20,938 bases of DNA, from the NCBI GenBank assembly GCA_963923025.1, contig CAWUKV010000090.1:1-20938 (forward strand), written 5' to 3'. This document shows positions 7,983-15,052 of this stretch, piece after piece. A model generated the notes under the pieces. The model was not told the origin of the DNA and did not search any database. It worked only from the letters and a program-made list of their open reading frames with translations. Within the stretch, counting starts at the first letter, position 1. Each line of letters begins with the position of its first letter. The stretch is from CAWUKV01 sp963923025. Its GTDB lineage: Bacteria; Cyanobacteriota; Cyanobacteriia; Phormidesmidales; Phormidesmidaceae. The position numbers and the translations under genes are program-made.

Positions 7983-8726
7983 ATGGTGTGTCTCTCCCTG
8001 CCCCGCTTTCGATTTCGCTCCGGCAACAAATTATCCCAGACTGCTAGCCTACAAACTGACATTCGCCTCAAGGCTGACCGTATCTTCAAAGGCGTAGCCC
8101 GCCGAGGGGAAGTAGGGGTAGCGCTGGTGGACGATCTGACGCTGACGGTGCGAGCCGGAGACTGTGTTGGCCTGACAGGGACCAGTCTGGTAGCCAAATC
8201 TCTGCTGCTGCAAATACTGCATGGTCAGTCGCCAGTGGATGCCGGGGCGATATGGGTAGCGACAAATGGGCAATGGGTGAATCTGGCACGGCTGTCGCGA
8301 TCGCAGCTGCAAACGGTCTGTCACCAGACGATTGGCTACCTCGGACAGGTCCTGCCTGCCTGCCGTCGATCCACTGCCTTTGAAATGGTGATTGACCCGC
8401 TGCTAGAACGCGACACCCCTAAACCGGTAGCCCGCGAAACGGCTAGTCGTCTGCTGACCCAGCTCGGCATACCCCGTCGGCTGTGGCGGGTCTCCCCGAC
8501 TCAGTTTTCTAAGACCGAGCAGCAGCGCGTCAACATTGCCCGCACCTTTGCCGTAGACTACCCGCTGTACCTGCTTAACGCGCCGATGACACACCTAACT
8601 GAGATGGACCGGGTGTCGCTGATTGAGCTAATCGAGCAGCGCAAAGCCAGCGGCAGCGCCTTTGTCGGTTTGTTTCAAGATAAAGAGCTACAGATGCGGG
8701 CCTGTACGCGGACGTTAAGCTGCTAG
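7983..8726 (+). CDS. phnL: PhnL-like ABC protein with degenerate ATPase motifs
   Basis: Homologue of PhnL, the ABC-type subunit that in E. coli works with PhnI/G/H and pairs with PhnK on the C-P lyase core. Family landmarks are clear: RLLTQLGIPRRLW, QQRVNIARTFAVDYP, VIDPLL. The ATP machinery is ruined position by position. Walker A reads GTSLVAKS (66-73; the second and third Gly are Leu69 and Ala71, while Lys72 and Ser73 remain). The signature is SKTEQQ (176-181) instead of SGGEQQ. Walker B Asp and the catalytic Glu are Asn199 and Ala200, the D-loop Asp is Thr206 and the H-switch His is Gln232. Only Gln122 of the Q-loop and the Walker Lys persist. The frame is intact over 247 residues, with a roughly 25-residue N-terminal extension and no strong ribosome binding site. 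phnM2 follows 33 bases later. A structural pseudo-ATPase is my reading; early decay is the alternative. Confidence 0.85.
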   Translation: MVCLSLPRFRFRSGNKLSQTASLQTDIRLKADRIFKGVARRGEVGVALVDDLTLTVRAGDCVGLTGTSLVAKSLLLQILHGQSPVDAGAIWVATNGQWVNLARLSRSQLQTVCHQTIGYLGQVLPACRRSTAFEMVIDPLLERDTPKPVARETASRLLTQLGIPRRLWRVSPTQFSKTEQQRVNIARTFAVDYPLYLLNAPMTHLTEMDRVSLIELIEQRKASGSAFVGLFQDKELQMRACTRTLSC

Positions 8727-8759
8727 CGAACTCAAAGCCAAATCAATTCGATTTCAGTT

Positions 8760-9905
8760 ATGACGTTTGCCATACAAGGCGCAACGGTGCTGACGCCTGA
8801 CGGTTGGACCGAAACGACAACTGTGCTTGTCCGTAACGGGCAGTTTGAATCGGTTGGTACGGAGACTGTGCCAACGGGCTACACCCCGCTTGAGGCAACG
8901 GGACTGCATCTGCTACCGGGGCTAGTGGACATTCACGGCGATGCCTTTGAGCGAATGATCTGTCCGCGTCCCGGGGTGCGTTTTCCGCTAGAGACGGCGC
9001 TGTTAGAAAATAACCGGGCGCTGCTAGCGGCAGGCATCACCACCTTCTACTACTCGATTACCGATTCCTTCGAGCCGGAGCTGCGCAGCCGCGACACGGC
9101 CCGTGCCATCATTCAGGCGGTGTTGACCGACCTAAAGCCTTATCTCAGCGTCGACAGCCGCATCCATATTCGCCACGAGCAGTCCAATACAGACCAGATC
9201 GAAGAACTCTACGACTGGCTGGAAAATGGGCGGGTTCAGCTACTGTCACTGAACGACCATGTGCCGCCTACCCTGGACGAAGCGACGCTACAGCGCTATA
9301 CGAAGGGACTACGTCAGCGAATCAAGCGGTCCGAAGCCGAGATTCGCTTGCTGATTGAGGCGGCCTACAATCGCCGCCCGCTGGGGCGACAGCAGACCGA
9401 GAAGCTGGCGATATTAGCCCAGGCCCATGATATTCCCCTAGCCTCCCACGATGACGAGACGGTAGAAGAGGTGGCAGAGAGTCTGACGCGCGGAATTGCG
9501 ATCGCAGAGTTCCCGGCCCAAATTCCCTTGGCTCAAACCCATCGCAGTCACGGTATTTCGGTTCTGATGGGCGCACCCAATCTGCTACGGGGCGGTTCTC
9601 ATGTGGGGTACATGGGCGTAGCGGAGGCAGTGCCTGCTGGAGCGGTGGACTGCCTCTGTTCCGACTATCATTACCCATCGCTGCTGCATGCACCGTTCAA
9701 ACTGGCAGAACTGGGGCTGATGTCGTTAGACGCGGCCTGGGCGCTAGTGTCGACTAACCCAGCAAAGGCGGCGGGGATAGGGCATCAGGTGGGTGCGATC
9801 GCACCAGGGCTAGACGCCAATTTTTTGCTGATGGATCTGTCACGACTGCCGATGTCAGGGCTCAAGGCGGTTTACATTAAGGGGCGTCCCGTTGCCCAGT
9901 ATTGA
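8760..9905 (+). CDS. phnM: PhnM2: diverged PhnM-family metal hydrolase
   Basis: Second PhnM-family amidohydrolase, 381 residues. The metal-site skeleton is kept: His59/Asp61 in DIHGDAFE, RHE at 138-140, NDH at 165-167, SHDDET from 229, GGSH at 278-281 and Asp302 in CSDYHYP. It lacks the block that PhnM1 shares with E. coli (HTPGQRQF followed by KYKEYYMGK); here NDHVPP leads into an unrelated helical segment. HTDN is replaced by HGDA and RCE by RHE. It is probably a phosphohydrolase on a ribosyl-phosphate-type substrate that may differ from PhnM1's. It starts 33 bases after phnL, and the 2H phosphoesterase begins two bases after its stop, so the three are one operon. Two HIP1 sites lie inside it. 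Confidence 0.9.
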   Translation: MTFAIQGATVLTPDGWTETTTVLVRNGQFESVGTETVPTGYTPLEATGLHLLPGLVDIHGDAFERMICPRPGVRFPLETALLENNRALLAAGITTFYYSITDSFEPELRSRDTARAIIQAVLTDLKPYLSVDSRIHIRHEQSNTDQIEELYDWLENGRVQLLSLNDHVPPTLDEATLQRYTKGLRQRIKRSEAEIRLLIEAAYNRRPLGRQQTEKLAILAQAHDIPLASHDDETVEEVAESLTRGIAIAEFPAQIPLAQTHRSHGISVLMGAPNLLRGGSHVGYMGVAEAVPAGAVDCLCSDYHYPSLLHAPFKLAELGLMSLDAAWALVSTNPAKAAGIGHQVGAIAPGLDANFLLMDLSRLPMSGLKAVYIKGRPVAQY

Positions 9906-9907
9906 GC

Positions 9908-10450
9908 ATGTCAGAAGTGAGCCTGTCAAAAACAACCGAACTGATTCTCTATGCCTGTCCAATAGGGCCACTGGCAAAGCAGATCGAGGCGTACTTTGCC
10001 CTTAGCCGCTCTCAGTTTGGGGCTAACCGTGCCCACGACTACATGCCCCACTGCACACTGACGGGCTTTTTTCACGACCAGCCAAGTGCAATTCCCAGCT
10101 ACGTTCATGCGGCGCAGCAGGCATTGAGTCAACATCCCAGCGGGACTGTCACCCTTGACAAGCTGCGGCTCAAGCCAGACTGGCACGGGCTAGAGCTAAC
10201 GTCACCTTGGCTAGAGCAGGTCGCAATGACCTTTGCGGAACGGTCTACCTCCACCACACGTGTAGACGACATTCGACTGAAGGACTGGCTGCACCTGAGT
10301 CTGGCCTACCGGTTCGAAAAAGCCCAACACGAGTCGCTAGCTGAGCTAGCTGAGAAGCTGATTGACCCTACCCAGCCGGTGAGCTGGCAGGTGAGGTTCT
10401 ATGAGCGTCACCCCCAGAATGGTTGGATCTGCCACTGGCCATCGCTGTAG
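9908..10450 (+). CDS. 2H phosphoesterase superfamily protein
   Basis: A 180-residue cytoplasmic protein with the two signature motifs of the 2H superfamily (RNA ligase-like cyclic phosphodiesterases): HCT at 48-50 (PHCTLTGFF) and HLS at 129-131 (WLHLSLAY). The two His-x-Ser/Thr pairs form the active site for opening cyclic ribose phosphates in this superfamily. Placed two bases after phnM2 it is almost surely cotranscribed and translationally coupled. Members of the family open ribose 1,2-type cyclic phosphates such as ADP-ribose 1'',2''-cyclic phosphate, so a role on 5-phosphoribosyl 1,2-cyclic phosphate, the C-P lyase product normally handled by PhnP, is chemically plausible but inferred. 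A TTG at 9902 overlapping the phnM2 stop is an alternative start adding two residues. Confidence 0.85.
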   Translation: MSEVSLSKTTELILYACPIGPLAKQIEAYFALSRSQFGANRAHDYMPHCTLTGFFHDQPSAIPSYVHAAQQALSQHPSGTVTLDKLRLKPDWHGLELTSPWLEQVAMTFAERSTSTTRVDDIRLKDWLHLSLAYRFEKAQHESLAELAEKLIDPTQPVSWQVRFYERHPQNGWICHWPSL

Positions 10451-10492
10451 CAATCTGAGCCGCTTCCACAGCAAGAACTCATGGCGTATTAA

Positions 10493-10533
10493 TTTAATTC
10501 TTTCTTTACCCATTCATAATCTGAGCTTAAGCG
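10493..10533 (+). promoter_or_regulatory. Pho box (four direct repeats) upstream of phnD1
   Basis: Four octamers at exact 11-base spacing: TTTAATTC (10493), CTTTACCC (10504), CATAATCT (10515), CTTAAGCG (10526). Matches to the cyanobacterial SphR/PhoB consensus YTTAAYYW are 7, 6, 7 and 6 of 8. A -10-like TAGACT is at 10534-10539, and phnD1 starts at 10583. This predicts induction on phosphate starvation. The same layout recurs before phnC. Confidence 0.72.
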
Positions 10534-10582
10534 TAGACTAGGGGGTGCCGCTTTTCTAGTCACCCCTTTTATTGCATCGGTT

Positions 10583-11638
10583 ATGACGACACAACACCGG
10601 AAACAATCCGCCTTTACATCCATTGCGCTACTTGGCGCCAGCATGGTTTCTGCCTGTAGTGGGGTTGGCTCTGGGACAACGGCAGACGCTACCGCCAATG
10701 CCTGTGCGCCTGAATATGAAACGCTGGAGTTTGGGGTGTATCCGACCGAGTCGCAGGTAACCCTAGAGCCGCTATGGGCTCCGCTGTTTGAAGAGATGTC
10801 TGAGACGTTGAACCGTGACGTTATCGGCTTCTTTGCAACGGACTACGCCGCCATCATTGAGGCAATGGGGTCAGGCAAAATCCAAATCGCCTGGTACGGC
10901 GGTAAATCATATATTGAGGCTGCTGCCCGCTCCGATGCCGAGGCTTTCGCTCAAAGCGTTGAGAGTGACGGGTCGAAGGGATACTACTCTTACTTGATTA
11001 CAAACAAAGAGAATCCGATTGTTGAAGAGATTGACCTAGCAACCGGCAACGGCGATCAGTACGTCGTTGAGAATGCGGGCAACCTATCCTTTGCCTTCAA
11101 TGACCCTAACTCGACCTCTGGCTTTCTAGTGCCCAGCTACTACGTCTTTGCCCAGAACAATATTGTTCCAGGAGAAGATTTTGCAGAGTTGGTTTTTGCC
11201 GGAAGTCATGAGGCGACCGCGCTAGCCGTTGCTGAAAATCAGGTCGATGTGGCCACAAACAACAGCGATAATCTGGCGCGGCTAGAGACGCTAGCGCCTG
11301 ATGCACTAGAGAAAATTCAAATCATCTGGACCTCTCCTATCATTCCCAGCGATCCGATCGCCTACAGCGCCGGACTGCCAGACTGCCTCAAAGAAGAGAT
11401 TCGCGACTTTATCCTCAGTTACGACAACGAAGAAGTACTAGCGGACATGGAATCCTCAGGCTTTGACCCGGCAGAAGATACCATCTGGGATACCATTCGC
11501 GAGTTGGAATATAGCAAACAGCTATTGGAGATTCAAAACGACGATAGCCTGCCTGAGTTAGACAAACAACAAAAGCTAGAAGAGATTAACCAAAAGCTAG
11601 AAGAGATTAACCAAAAGCTAGAAGAGATTCAAGACTAA
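10583..11638 (+). CDS. phnD: PhnD1: phosphonate-type ABC substrate-binding lipoprotein
   Basis: Periplasmic binding protein of a PhnCDE-type importer, 351 residues. An N-terminal signal ends in the lipobox VSAC, with Cys25 as the lipidated residue. Family ligand-site regions are present: ATDYAAIIEAM, AWYGGKSYIEAAAR, NDPNSTSGFLVP and GSHEATALAVAENQVDVA. The ligand could be a phosphonate or phosphite; the sequence does not decide. The C-terminus after the family domain is a charged helix in which a 21-base DNA unit is repeated three times, giving three QKLEEI-type heptads where PhnD2 has one fewer. Start and N-terminus (MTTQ) match PhnD2. phnE1 follows after 42 bases, and a Pho box lies about 50 bases upstream. 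Confidence 0.93.
   Translation: MTTQHRKQSAFTSIALLGASMVSACSGVGSGTTADATANACAPEYETLEFGVYPTESQVTLEPLWAPLFEEMSETLNRDVIGFFATDYAAIIEAMGSGKIQIAWYGGKSYIEAAARSDAEAFAQSVESDGSKGYYSYLITNKENPIVEEIDLATGNGDQYVVENAGNLSFAFNDPNSTSGFLVPSYYVFAQNNIVPGEDFAELVFAGSHEATALAVAENQVDVATNNSDNLARLETLAPDALEKIQIIWTSPIIPSDPIAYSAGLPDCLKEEIRDFILSYDNEEVLADMESSGFDPAEDTIWDTIRELEYSKQLLEIQNDDSLPELDKQQKLEEINQKLEEINQKLEEIQD
11570..11632 (+). repeat. Three tandem 21-base repeats in the 3' end of phnD1
   Basis: Units begin at 11570, 11591 and 11612. The first two are identical and the third differs only in its last three bases. Each encodes one heptad QKLEEIN (the last QKLEEIQ). PhnD2 has a shorter, single-diverged version at the same place. 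Confidence 0.95.
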
Positions 11639-11680
11639 GAGATTAACCCTACCTATCACGCCCCTCTTCAGATTTACCTT

Positions 11681-12619
11681 ATGTCCTCGCCTACCTCACC
11701 CCCGTCAGAGCCTCGGGCAGCGACGCCTACTGAACCATCTGTTTCGCCCGACGTTCAGCGAATGCTGCAGCAAGAGAAGCCCCTGATGACGTCAGGACGG
11801 GTTGTGGCAGGGGTGGTTGCGATCGCAATCCTCATTTACACCGCGCAGGTGAGCGACCTCAGCTTCGGTGAACTGTTCCAGGGCAGCGGCAACATGGCGG
11901 AGTACGTGGGTCGGTATTTTCCGCCCGATTTTTCCCAGGCAGGCTTCCCGCGCCTGCGACCAGACCAGTGCCCGCGTCGAGACGTCCCCATCGGTCTAGG
12001 CTTTACTCAGCTTTGTCTGCCCACCCAGGGCTACGTCCAAGACATTCTAGAGACTGTGTCTATGGGCCTTTGGGGAACGTTAATGGCGTCTATTATCGGC
12101 GTTCCCTTAGGCATTGTCTCGGCTGAAAACATTGCGCCTTGGCCGGTGGTGTTTGTAGTACGACGATTCAACGACGCGATGCGGGCCATTAACGAAATTG
12201 TTTTTGCCCTGATTTTTATTGTTGCCGTGGGGCTAGGACCATTTGCGGGCGTTCTAGCACTGTTTATCCATACGGCGGGGACGTTGGGCAAACTCTTTTC
12301 TGAGGCCATCGAGTCGATTGAGTCGGGGCAGGTCGAGGGAATTAGGGCTACGGGCGCATCCAAAGTTCAGGAGATTATCTTTGGGGTAATTCCCCAGGTG
12401 ATTCCGCTGTGGACGTCCTTTGTGCTGTACCGATTTGAGGCTAACGTGCGGTCGGCAGCGGTGTTGGGCATCGTCGGCGCGGGCGGGATTGGGGTGTCCC
12501 TAGTTCAAAGCTTTCGGGCCTTCAAGTATCAAAACGTTTGCGCCATACTGATCCTGCTGGTTACCACCGTGGCCATTATCGATACGCTTTCTGCAAAACT
12601 GCGACAGCGATTGGTATAG
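11681..12619 (+). CDS. phnE: PhnE1: phosphonate ABC transporter permease
   Basis: Integral inner-membrane permease, 312 residues, closely following E. coli PhnE from LFQGSGNMAEYVGRYFPPDF to the C-terminal LRQRLV. The first membrane segment is at about 40-56, with further segments at about 125-145, 172-200, 232-248, 257-276 and 285-302. The cytoplasmic EAA loop that docks on the ATPase is at about 208-226 (Gly-Ile-Arg-Ala-Thr-Gly). About 30 extra residues with Cys97 and Cys112 lie between the first and second membrane segments compared with E. coli, and the N-terminal tail is Pro/Thr-rich. It pairs with PhnD1. It lacks its own ATPase next door; PhnC is 260 bases downstream. Confidence 0.93.
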   Translation: MSSPTSPPSEPRAATPTEPSVSPDVQRMLQQEKPLMTSGRVVAGVVAIAILIYTAQVSDLSFGELFQGSGNMAEYVGRYFPPDFSQAGFPRLRPDQCPRRDVPIGLGFTQLCLPTQGYVQDILETVSMGLWGTLMASIIGVPLGIVSAENIAPWPVVFVVRRFNDAMRAINEIVFALIFIVAVGLGPFAGVLALFIHTAGTLGKLFSEAIESIESGQVEGIRATGASKVQEIIFGVIPQVIPLWTSFVLYRFEANVRSAAVLGIVGAGGIGVSLVQSFRAFKYQNVCAILILLVTTVAIIDTLSAKLRQRLV

Positions 12620-12879
12620 ACAATCTCGGTTAATTTAACCTTTTCTTTACCGTTGCATCTTTCAGCCTTAATCACATCCCCAGACAATGCATCCGGTGCA
12701 GTCAGAACATCTATAGATTTGATAACTTTGCTGAGGGTTACAACTCAGACGCAGGGCATTTTCAGCCTGCTTTTGTTTGCGAAGGCCCCATGCCGCATGA
12801 TCGCCTTTCGGCGACATTTGGCATTTTAGGTTATTTGCAGGTTAGATGCTCCGAACCGCTCTATAAATCTGTCATTTGT
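12620..12879. other. Spacer between phnE1 and phnC
   Basis: 260 bases carrying the Pho box at 12634-12674 and otherwise no recognised element. An in-frame ATG at 12790, with GAAGG four bases upstream, could extend PhnC by 30 residues of no recognised character. CTATAAAT lies just before the ATG chosen for phnC. Confidence 0.6.
12634..12674 (+). promoter_or_regulatory. Pho box (four direct repeats) upstream of phnC
   Basis: Octamers at 11-base spacing: TTTAACCT (12634, 8/8 match to YTTAAYYW), CTTTACCG (12645, 6/8), CATCTTTC (12656, 4/8), CTTAATCA (12667, 8/8). The first spacer is TTT and the second repeat begins CTTTACC, both as in the phnD1 box, so the two sites are related by descent or by constraint. 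It lies about 200 bases before the phnC start. No clear -10 is seen at the expected distance. Confidence 0.7.
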
Positions 12880-13719
12880 ATGGTCAAGCAGTTCCAATCG
12901 TCACAGGTCGGCGCATCTACCACCGGGGTAGCCGCCGTTGAGACTCAAGATATCGTTAAATCCTTTCGCGGTAAGCCGGCGCTAAGGCAGGTGTCGTTTG
13001 CCGCTCAGCCTGGCGAGATGCTGGCGCTAGTCGGTGCGTCTGGCTCAGGCAAATCGACACTGTTGCGTCATATCAACGGCCTCCACCAGGCCGATAGCGG
13101 CAGCGTGTCTATCTTTGGCAGCGTTCTACAGTCAAATGGCAAGCTACACTCCCGCGTGCGGCGGCTGCGTAGCGATATCGGCTTTATCTTTCAGCAGTTC
13201 AACCTGGTCAACCGGCTAACCGTTCTTGAGAATGTGCTGGTAGGCAACCTCGCCAACGTGTCGATGATGCGCTCGTTTCTGCATCGCTTTACCAAAGCCG
13301 AGAAGGTCAAGGCCCTGTCGGCCTTAGAACGGGTCGGCATTCTTGATCAGGCGTACAAGCGAGCCTCGGCCCTTTCTGGCGGACAGCAGCAGCGGGTGGC
13401 CATTGCCCGTTGCCTCATGCAGGGCGCAAAAATCATCCTGGCCGATGAGCCGATTGCCTCGCTTGACCCCGAGTCGGCTCGCCGCGTCATGGCCCTGCTG
13501 ACCGAACTCAATGAGGAACAGGGCATCACCGTCATCACTTCACTTCACCAGGTGCAGATGGTGCGGGCCTACTTTAAGCGTTCCGTTGCCCTGCGTGACG
13601 GCGAAGTTTGTTTCGACGGTCCCACGGTCGATCTTGATGACGACCGCCTCAACCGCATCTACGGGGCCGCCGCAGAAGAATTGGTCTTGCGTGGACATGG
13701 CGAAGCCCTGGCTTCCTAA
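12880..13719 (+). CDS. phnC: PhnC: phosphonate ABC transporter ATP-binding protein
   Basis: Cytoplasmic ATPase that powers PhnE. From the ATG at 12880 it has 279 residues with all motifs intact: Walker A GASGSGKST (52-60), Q-loop at Gln105 (FQQFN), signature LSGGQQQ (165-171), Walker B IILADE ending in Asp189-Glu190, D-loop SLD and the H-switch in TSLHQ. This contrasts sharply with the degenerate PhnL nearby. It lies between phnE1 and phnD2 and is the only intact transport ATPase here, so it probably serves both PhnD/PhnE pairs. The frame opens at 12790, where an ATG has a better ribosome binding site, but the extra 30 residues look unlike the family; the start is therefore uncertain. Confidence 0.93.
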   Translation: MVKQFQSSQVGASTTGVAAVETQDIVKSFRGKPALRQVSFAAQPGEMLALVGASGSGKSTLLRHINGLHQADSGSVSIFGSVLQSNGKLHSRVRRLRSDIGFIFQQFNLVNRLTVLENVLVGNLANVSMMRSFLHRFTKAEKVKALSALERVGILDQAYKRASALSGGQQQRVAIARCLMQGAKIILADEPIASLDPESARRVMALLTELNEEQGITVITSLHQVQMVRAYFKRSVALRDGEVCFDGPTVDLDDDRLNRIYGAAAEELVLRGHGEALAS

Positions 13720-13799
13720 GCTGGGCTCGTACCACAAAGGTCAATAGTCACTCCCACACACGTTTCCGCACTCGCTTAAGACATCCACAACTTCAAACC

Positions 13800-14858
13800 A
13801 TGACCACACAACCTTGGAAACGCCTTTCTGCACTGGCAGCAGCCTCTCTGCTGAGCGCAGGTATGATTTCTGCCTGTAGCGGTGTCGACACCGCCGAAAC
13901 GGTTGACGCTGCTGACACTGGCGAAATCGCTGAGGGCGGCGCTTGTGCCCCCGATATCGAGACAATTGAGTTCGGTATCCTTTCCACCGAATCTCAGGAA
14001 AACCTAGAGCCCCAGTGGGAGCCCTTCCTAACGGCCATGTCTGACGCGCTAGGCCGTGAAGTGATCGGCTTCTACGCTACTGACTACGCAGGTGTGATTG
14101 AGGGTATGGGCGCAGGCAAGGTTCAAGTCGCCTGGTACGGCGGTAAGTCCTACATTGAAGCCGCTGCCCGTTCCGATGCCGAAGCCTTTGCCCAGACGGT
14201 TAATGACGACGGTACTAAAGGCTACTACTCCCACCTGATCACCAACAAAGACAACCCCATCGTTGCTGACATTGACGTAGAGGCTGGCAATGGCGACGAG
14301 TATGTGATCGAAAATGCTGGTGACCTCACCTTCGCCTTCAACGACCCCAACTCCACTTCTGGCTTCCTGGTGCCCACCTTCTACGTGTTCGCACAAAACG
14401 GTGTAAACCCCGAGGAAGCTTTCTCTGAGCTGGTTTACGCGGGTAGCCACGAAGCGACAGGCTTAGCCGTAGCCGAGAACCAGGTTGATGTTGCCACCAA
14501 CAACAGCGAGAACCTGGCCCGCCTAGAGGAGACTGCACCCGAAGCGCTAGAGAATATTCAGATTATCTGGACCTCTCCGATCATCCCTAGTGACCCTCTG
14601 GCCTACCGCAGCGACCTGCCCGAGTGCCTGAAGGACTCTATCAAGGGCTTTATGTACAACTTTGATGATGCAGAAGTGCTCGGTGGCCTCGGCTGGCAAG
14701 GTCTGGACCCCGCCGCTGATGAAGACTGGAACACCATCCGTGAACTGGAGTACGGCAAGCAGCTGCTAGAAGTTCAGAACGATGACACGCTGGATGAGGC
14801 GACGAAGCAGGAGAAGATCGACGAGATCAACCAGAAGCTGGCAGAGGTGCAGAGCTAG
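13800..14858 (+). CDS. phnD: PhnD2: phosphonate-type ABC substrate-binding lipoprotein
   Basis: Paralogue of PhnD1, 352 residues, with the same layout: MTTQ start, hydrophobic signal, lipobox ISAC with Cys26 lipidated, an acidic linker, then the binding domain. Ligand-site regions are AWYGGKSYIEAAARSDAEAFAQ, NDPNSTSGFLVP and GSHEATGLAVAENQVDVATNNSENLARL, nearly identical to PhnD1, so ligand classes are probably similar. The linker is longer (TAETVDAADTGEIAEGG), and the C-terminal helix ends KIDEINQKLAEVQS, one heptad shorter than in PhnD1. It starts 80 bases after phnC, with no clear Pho box of its own. phnE2 follows after 194 bases that hold a palindromic repeat. Confidence 0.93.
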   Translation: MTTQPWKRLSALAAASLLSAGMISACSGVDTAETVDAADTGEIAEGGACAPDIETIEFGILSTESQENLEPQWEPFLTAMSDALGREVIGFYATDYAGVIEGMGAGKVQVAWYGGKSYIEAAARSDAEAFAQTVNDDGTKGYYSHLITNKDNPIVADIDVEAGNGDEYVIENAGDLTFAFNDPNSTSGFLVPTFYVFAQNGVNPEEAFSELVYAGSHEATGLAVAENQVDVATNNSENLARLEETAPEALENIQIIWTSPIIPSDPLAYRSDLPECLKDSIKGFMYNFDDAEVLGGLGWQGLDPAADEDWNTIRELEYGKQLLEVQNDDTLDEATKQEKIDEINQKLAEVQS

Positions 14859-14887
14859 TCTGACAGCTGCTTGCGTTGTCGAGCCCT

Positions 14888-14915
14888 AACCCCCTCTCCC
14901 TAGGGAGAGGGGGTT
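14888..14915. repeat. Perfect 28-base palindrome between phnD2 and phnE2
   Basis: Arm AACCCCCTCTCCC (14888-14900), centre TA, and the exact reverse complement GGGAGAGGGGGTT (14903-14915). Further related CT/GA-rich sequence runs to about 14993. It is of the same kind as the repeats at 6446-6525, typical of dispersed cyanobacterial palindromes. In RNA it would make a very stable hairpin that could lower phnE2 relative to phnD2. Confidence 0.92.
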
Positions 14916-15052
14916 GATGCCAGAAATATTGCTGGCTTACGCTCCGGTTCCTCTGCTTCTCATAGGGGAAGGGGTGGGGGATGTAGAGCTGGCATCGTAG
15001 CTTTGTAGATAAGTCTCCCCCACTATTTACAGTTCTAGAAATCTCCTAAGCT

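Noticed and set aside
12790..12879. Longer N-terminus of PhnC from the ATG at 12790
   Set aside because: The upstream ribosome binding site is better, but the 30 residues do not look like the family; kept only as an alternative start.
14883..14993. CRISPR-like repeat
   Set aside because: It is a single palindrome plus related CT/GA-rich sequence; no spaced identical repeats or cas genes are present.
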